Assembly: GCA_934646005.1 (NCBI GenBank)
Contig: CAKUED010000001.1
Coordinates: 124,001-188,000 of the forward strand
Direction: 5' to 3'
DNA: 64,000 bases
DNA from: an uncultured Oscillospiraceae bacterium
GTDB taxonomy: Bacteria > Bacillota > Clostridia > Oscillospirales > Oscillospiraceae
Part shown: positions 60,443 to 64,000 of the stretch, piece by piece
How the letters are laid out: each line of letters begins with the position of its first letter
Position numbering within the stretch: position 1 is the first letter of the stretch
The notes under the pieces: generated by a model
Seen by the model: only the letters and a program-made list of their open reading frames with translations
Databases searched by the model: none
What the model was told of the DNA's origin: nothing
Program-made: the position numbers and the translations under genes

Positions 60443-61200
60443 GCCCGTTCACCGCCTGTTGTCAGCATGGTCAGCGTTTCGGCGATCTTCTGGTAGAACT
60501 GCTCGTTCGTCGCCTCGCCGCGGTAGAGCTGGTGGAACACCTCGCCGTCTTTGATGAACAGCACGCGCCCGGCGGTGCTCGCCGCCTTCACAGAATGCGT
60601 CACCATGAGGATGGTCTGCCCCTGCGCGTTCAGCTCGCCGAACAGGTGCAGCAGCTCGTCCGTTGCGTGCGAGTCGAGCGCGCCCGTCGGCTCGTCCGCC
60701 AGCAGGAGCTTCGGCTGCGTGATGATCGCCCGGGCGACCGCCGCGCGCTGCTTCTGCCCGCCGGAGACCTCGTAGGGATACTTTTTGAGCAGGTCCGCAA
60801 TGCCGAGCTGCCCGGCGATGGTGCGCAGGCGCTGGTTCATCTCCAGATATGGCATCCCCGCCAGCACGAGCGGCAGGTAGATGTTGTCCTCCAGCGTGAA
60901 GGTGTCAAGCAAATTGAACTCCTGAAATACGAACCCCAGATGCTCGCGCCGGAACGCGCTGGCGGCGGCGTCGCCGACCGCGGCGAGGTCCTGCCCGTCC
61001 AGCACGACGCTGCCTGCCGTGGGGCGGTCGAGCGCGGCGAGGATGTTCAGGAGCGTCGTCTTGCCTGAGCCGGATTCGCCCATAATGGCGACGTATTCGC
61101 CAGGTTCGACCGTAAAATTCACATTTTTGAGCGCTTCGACCTTGCTGCTGCCGAGGCGGCTGGAATAGACCTTTTTGAGTCCTTTGACTTCCAAAATCAC
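60439..61200 (-). CDS. BceA-type ABC transporter ATPase
   Basis: 253 residues. Walker A GESGSGKTT, Q-loop FVFQEFNLLD, signature VSGGQKQRAAVARAI and Walker B LLLADEPTGALD (MacB/LolD-like subclass) are clear. It is encoded directly upstream of its permease. A promoter with two response-regulator-like boxes lies in the gap before it. It energises peptide removal. Confidence 0.95.
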   Translation of the reverse strand: MILEVKGLKKVYSSRLGSSKVEALKNVNFTVEPGEYVAIMGESGSGKTTLLNILAALDRPTAGSVVLDGQDLAAVGDAAASAFRREHLGFVFQEFNLLDTFTLEDNIYLPLVLAGMPYLEMNQRLRTIAGQLGIADLLKKYPYEVSGGQKQRAAVARAIITQPKLLLADEPTGALDSHATDELLHLFGELNAQGQTILMVTHSVKAASTAGRVLFIKDGEVFHQLYRGEATNEQFYQKIAETLTMLTTGGERA

Positions 61201-61253
61201 GATAATAGCCTCCTTTGCCCGGAACTTTGAGCCCGGGCGCTTTGTACGGCAAT

Positions 61254-61319
61254 ATTATACCGGGGGCGGAGACTGCGCGCCATGCGATCGGCTTACAGTT
61301 TTCGCCCCCGGTCTTACAA
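61254..61319 (-). promoter_or_regulatory. Activator-dependent promoter with BceR-like direct repeats
   Basis: On the minus strand TTGTAAG and CTGTAAG are spaced 21 bp start-to-start (two helical turns). They are followed by a TATAAT with no good -35. An inverted repeat (ACCGGGGGCG/CGCCCCCGGT, 61259-61268 and 61303-61312) encloses the space between the boxes and the -10. The arrangement fits activation by the phosphorylated regulator encoded next door. Confidence 0.6.
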
Positions 61320-61324
61320 TTTTG

Positions 61325-62314
61325 TCACTCCGCGCGCCCCGGTGCGTCCGGCAGCGTGAGGAATACCGTTGTGCCCGCGCCGAGCGTCGATCCCGCGCGG
61401 ATGGCGATGTTCAGCGCACCGCAGATGCGGCGGCAGAGGTACAGCCCCAGTCCGCTCGCGTTTTGCTCCGCGCGTCCGGCAGCGCCGGTGAAGCCCTTTT
61501 CAAAAATACGCGGCAGATCCTCCGGCGCGATGCCGATGCCGGTGTCGGCGATGCACAGTGTGCGCCCGTTTTGCAAGTAGATGCGGATCGACCCCGCACG
61601 GGTATATTTGAGCGCGTTGGAAAGAAGCTGCTCCAGCACGAACGTGAGCCATTTTTCATCCGTCACAACGGTGAGTCCGACCGGCTCGTATTCCAGCCGC
61701 AGCCTTCGCAGGATGAACTCGCCCGAAAAGCGCCGCACCGCCTGCCGGATGATGGGGTCGAGCGGCTGCGTGCGGAAGGCGTAGTCCGTCTCGTCCGAGT
61801 CCAGCCGCAGATACGTCATCGCCATCTGCACATACTGCTCGATGCGCAGCAGCTCTGACGAGATGCTGCGCGCCAGCGGCTGATCCTCGCACTGAAGCGT
61901 CAGGCGCATGGCGGCGATGGGCGTTTTGATCTGGTGCGCCCAGACGGTGTAGTAGTCGATCATCTGGCCGCAGCGCGTCTGCGCCGCCGCGCGCTCTTCG
62001 GCAAACTGCCGCCGCAGCGCCTGCATGAGCGCCTGATAGCACGCCTCCTCCGGCGTCCCAGCTGGGGGCAGGGCAGCGGGCTGCGCCGCGTCCGCGTTCT
62101 GCGGCAGCGTGAGCAGGCGGCATTTTTTGCGCACGCGCAAATAGTCCAGCACACAGAACACCGCGCCGAGCGCCGCGCACAGCGCAGCCGGATACCACAC
62201 CGCCCGCAGCGGCAGCCCGTAGAGATAGAATGACGCAGCAAAGATCAGCACGCACAGCGCGCCGCAGAGCAAAGCGCGCGAGCGCGCGCGGAGATACGCA
62301 AAAAACTCCTTCAT
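61325..62314 (-). CDS. BceS-type intramembrane-sensing histidine kinase
   Basis: 329 residues. Two helices (about 15-58) have a minimal loop, so the kinase senses through the transporter. The WAHQIKTPIAAM phospho-acceptor motif is diagnostic for the BceS/IM-HK subgroup; the N-box is VLEQLLSNALKYT and the ATP lid has ADTGIGI and GLGLYLCRRI. It is nine bases downstream of the regulator gene and phosphorylates it. Confidence 0.93.
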   Translation of the reverse strand: MKEFFAYLRARSRALLCGALCVLIFAASFYLYGLPLRAVWYPAALCAALGAVFCVLDYLRVRKKCRLLTLPQNADAAQPAALPPAGTPEEACYQALMQALRRQFAEERAAAQTRCGQMIDYYTVWAHQIKTPIAAMRLTLQCEDQPLARSISSELLRIEQYVQMAMTYLRLDSDETDYAFRTQPLDPIIRQAVRRFSGEFILRRLRLEYEPVGLTVVTDEKWLTFVLEQLLSNALKYTRAGSIRIYLQNGRTLCIADTGIGIAPEDLPRIFEKGFTGAAGRAEQNASGLGLYLCRRICGALNIAIRAGSTLGAGTTVFLTLPDAPGRAE

Positions 62315-62323
62315 ACGCGCCCC

Positions 62324-62995
62324 TCACCCGATGAGATAGCCCGCGCCGATGCGTGTGGTGATAAAATCGTGCAGCCCTGCCGCGTCCAGCTTTTTGCGCA
62401 GCCTGCCGATGTTGACGTTCAGCGTGTTCTCGTCCACGAACGCGTCTGTCTGCCAGAGCTGCTCCATGAGCTTTTCCCGGCTGACGACCGTACCCTTGCC
62501 GCGCATGAGGCACAGCAGGATGCGGTATTCATTTTTCGTCAGCGGGACGGTCTTGCCGTTGTACGTCAGCGTCTGCTCGCCCGTATGCAGCAGCGCCCCG
62601 CGGTGCTCCAGCACCGGCGCACTGGCGGCAAAATCATACGCCCGGCGGAGTAGCGCCTGCACCTTTGCCATCAAAACGTCCAGATCGAAGGGCTTGGCGA
62701 TAAAATCGTCCGCGCCCATGTTCATCGCCATCACGATGTTGAGGTTATCCGCCGCCGAGGAGAGAAACAGGATCGGCACATTCGACACGCGGCGAATTTC
62801 GCTGCACCAGTGGTAGCCGTTAAAAAACGGCAGAGAAATATCCAGCAGGACGATGTGCGGCTGCACGGCGGCAAACGACGCCATCACGTCGTGCAGATCC
62901 TCCGCCTGCGTGACCTCCAAGTCCCACGACCCCGCCGCGCGGCGGATCGCCTCGGCAATGCCGGCATCGTCCTCAACGATGAGTGCACGGTACAT
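62324..62995 (-). CDS. BceR-type response regulator
   Basis: 223 residues. The receiver has VEDDAGIAE, Asp52 in IVLLDISLPFFNGY and Lys in AKPFD. The OmpR-type winged helix includes NTLNVNIGRLRKKL. It should activate the ABC genes downstream via the repeats at about 61290-61320. It leads the module in the order regulator, kinase, ATPase, permease. Confidence 0.93.
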   Translation of the reverse strand: MYRALIVEDDAGIAEAIRRAAGSWDLEVTQAEDLHDVMASFAAVQPHIVLLDISLPFFNGYHWCSEIRRVSNVPILFLSSAADNLNIVMAMNMGADDFIAKPFDLDVLMAKVQALLRRAYDFAASAPVLEHRGALLHTGEQTLTYNGKTVPLTKNEYRILLCLMRGKGTVVSREKLMEQLWQTDAFVDENTLNVNIGRLRKKLDAAGLHDFITTRIGAGYLIG

Positions 62996-63019
62996 AAAAT
63001 CCCTCCCTTGCTGACCCCT

Positions 63020-63048
63020 ATTCTATAAAACCGCGCGCCTACTGTCAA
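63020..63048 (-). promoter_or_regulatory. Promoter of the Bce-type regulator and kinase genes
   Basis: TTGACA and TAGAAT on the minus strand, 17-bp spacer. Confidence 0.85.
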
Positions 63049-63078
63049 TGCAGCGGGACAAATCGACAAATTTGTCCA

Positions 63079-63107
63079 TGTACATTCCCGGAATATTCTG
63101 CTATACT
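63079..63107 (+). promoter_or_regulatory. Promoter of the degV-like gene
   Basis: TGTACA and TATACT, 17-bp spacer, with an extended -10 TG. It is divergent from the Bce-type promoter. Confidence 0.65.
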
Positions 63108-63136
63108 GATCCTACATATAATGAAGGAGGGTTATC

Positions 63137-64000
63137 ATGCAGCATCCGTTCATTCTTTCGTGCGGCTCGACCATTGACGTGCCGTATTCCTACGCGCAGG
63201 CGCGCGACCTGTCCGTGATCTTCTATACCTACCGCATCGGCGAGCAGGAATATGTGGACGATATGGGGCGCGACCCCGAGGCGCTGCCGCGCTTTTACGA
63301 GCTCATCAAGGAGCATATGCCGCAGACCTCGCAGATCAATGTCTATGCCTACACCGAGTATTTTGATAAGCTCCTGCAAAAGGGCGACGTGCTGCATATC
63401 GCGTTCGGCTCGGGGATGTCCAGCTCTGTACAGAACGCCATGCTCGCCGCCGACAGCCTGCGCGAAAAGCATCCCGACCGTAAGCTCGTGGTCATCGACT
63501 CGCTGTGCAGCTCGTCCGGCTACGGTCTGCTGGTGGACGGCGCTGCCGACCTGCGCGACGCGGGAAAGTCTTTGGATGAGGTCGCGCAGTGGGTGCTGGA
63601 AAACCGCAACAGAGTGCACCACCAGTTCTATTCCACCGATCTCAAGTATTTCCGCCGCGGCGGGCGCGTGTCCGGTCCGGCGGCGACCATCGGCGCGATC
63701 CTCAACATCTGCCCGATCATGCGCCTCAACAACGAGGGCAGGATCATCGCGTATGACAAGGTGCGCGGACGCCAGAACGCCATCCGCCGCACGCTTGACA
63801 CCATGGAACAGCACGCGCAGGGCGGAAGGGACTACGACCAGAAGTGCTGGATCTGCCACTCCAACAGCCTTGCCGACGCAACGGCGACGCAGGCTGCCAT
63901 CCGCGAGCGCTTCCCGAAGGTGAAGGAGCTGCGCATCTGCGACATCGGCACGATCATCGGCTCGCACACAGGTCCGGGCACGGTGGCGGTGTTCTTCTTC
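63137..64000 (+). CDS. DegV-family fatty-acid-binding protein, 3' end outside window
   Basis: 288 codons to the window edge and no stop; little is likely missing because HTGPGTVAVFF is the usual C-terminal end. The N-terminal SCGSTIDVP, AFGSGMSSSVQNA loop and the FRRGGRVSG motif are family signatures. DegV proteins bind fatty acids (FakB) and present them to the kinase FakA, which is not in the window. The start follows GGAGGG. Expression is from a divergent promoter opposite the Bce-type regulator. Confidence 0.9.
   Translation, partial: MQHPFILSCGSTIDVPYSYAQARDLSVIFYTYRIGEQEYVDDMGRDPEALPRFYELIKEHMPQTSQINVYAYTEYFDKLLQKGDVLHIAFGSGMSSSVQNAMLAADSLREKHPDRKLVVIDSLCSSSGYGLLVDGAADLRDAGKSLDEVAQWVLENRNRVHHQFYSTDLKYFRRGGRVSGPAATIGAILNICPIMRLNNEGRIIAYDKVRGRQNAIRRTLDTMEQHAQGGRDYDQKCWICHSNSLADATATQAAIRERFPKVKELRICDIGTIIGSHTGPGTVAVFFF

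Overview
The window is GC-rich chromosomal DNA from a low-branching Firmicute, most probably a gut-associated clostridium of the Oscillospiraceae/Oscillospirales type. The evidence is a Firmicutes 6S RNA and L10 leader, ClpE-like and EcfA1/A2/T genes, the non-mevalonate isoprenoid genes ispD-ispF, S-layer-homology surface proteins, TTG/GTG starts with strong GGAGG ribosome sites, and intergenic GC-rich palindromic repeats of a kind abundant in that group. This placement is inferred from gene content; no 16S gene is present. I see no prophage, transposase, CRISPR array, or defence island.

Layout. 1-7.2 kb: a catabolic cluster (two Gfo/Idh/MocA oxidoreductases, a creatininase-fold hydrolase, a twin pair of amidohydrolase-fold proteins of which one has lost its metal ligands, a mutarotase-like protein, a PfkB sugar kinase and a mannitol-1-phosphate-dehydrogenase-like enzyme). 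7.3-9.9 kb: an OmpR-type two-component system and plsC. 10.4-13.6 kb: the NifU-like/GGGtGRT pair and a MalY-type C-S lyase. 14.2-18.5 kb: feoAB, an AI-2E-family permease and a membrane protein. 18.5-23.6 kb (minus): an orphan Na+-pump beta subunit with a 43-residue OadG-like partner, then rpmG-secE-nusG-rplK-rplA-rplJ-rplL with an internal promoter and L10 leader. 23.8-28.3 kb: ruvX, a split sulfite-exporter pair, a parvulin foldase, 6S RNA and DUF1292. 28.5-36.4 kb: a PBP1A-type gene, an rRNA methyltransferase, ecfA1-ecfA2-ecfT, truA and a DUF5711-like gene. 36.5-42 kb: clpE-like, RNase P RNA, murD-ispD-ispF. 42.7-50.8 kb: zinc-ribbon protein, mgtE, alanyl-tRNA editing, nudC, two small membrane proteins, prfC, trxA and an FTR-like protein. 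51.4-58.3 kb: two large S-layer-homology proteins on opposite strands flanking tRNA-Leu. 58.4-63 kb: a complete Bce-type peptide-sensing module. The window ends inside a degV gene.

The least conventional content is non-coding. Four large arrays (about 440-610 bp) are built of GC-rich hairpin modules whose orientation flips at the centre, so that each array is a giant imperfect palindrome. Three copies of a separate 160-170 bp full-length palindrome lie directly on gene ends. A five-hairpin element sits between two nearly identical terminators downstream of rplL. Shorter REP-like units recur in the same intergenic regions. Two leaders also deserve testing: a start-stop (ATG-TAG) element with its own ribosome site upstream of prfC, and a proline-containing leader peptide upstream of mgtE.
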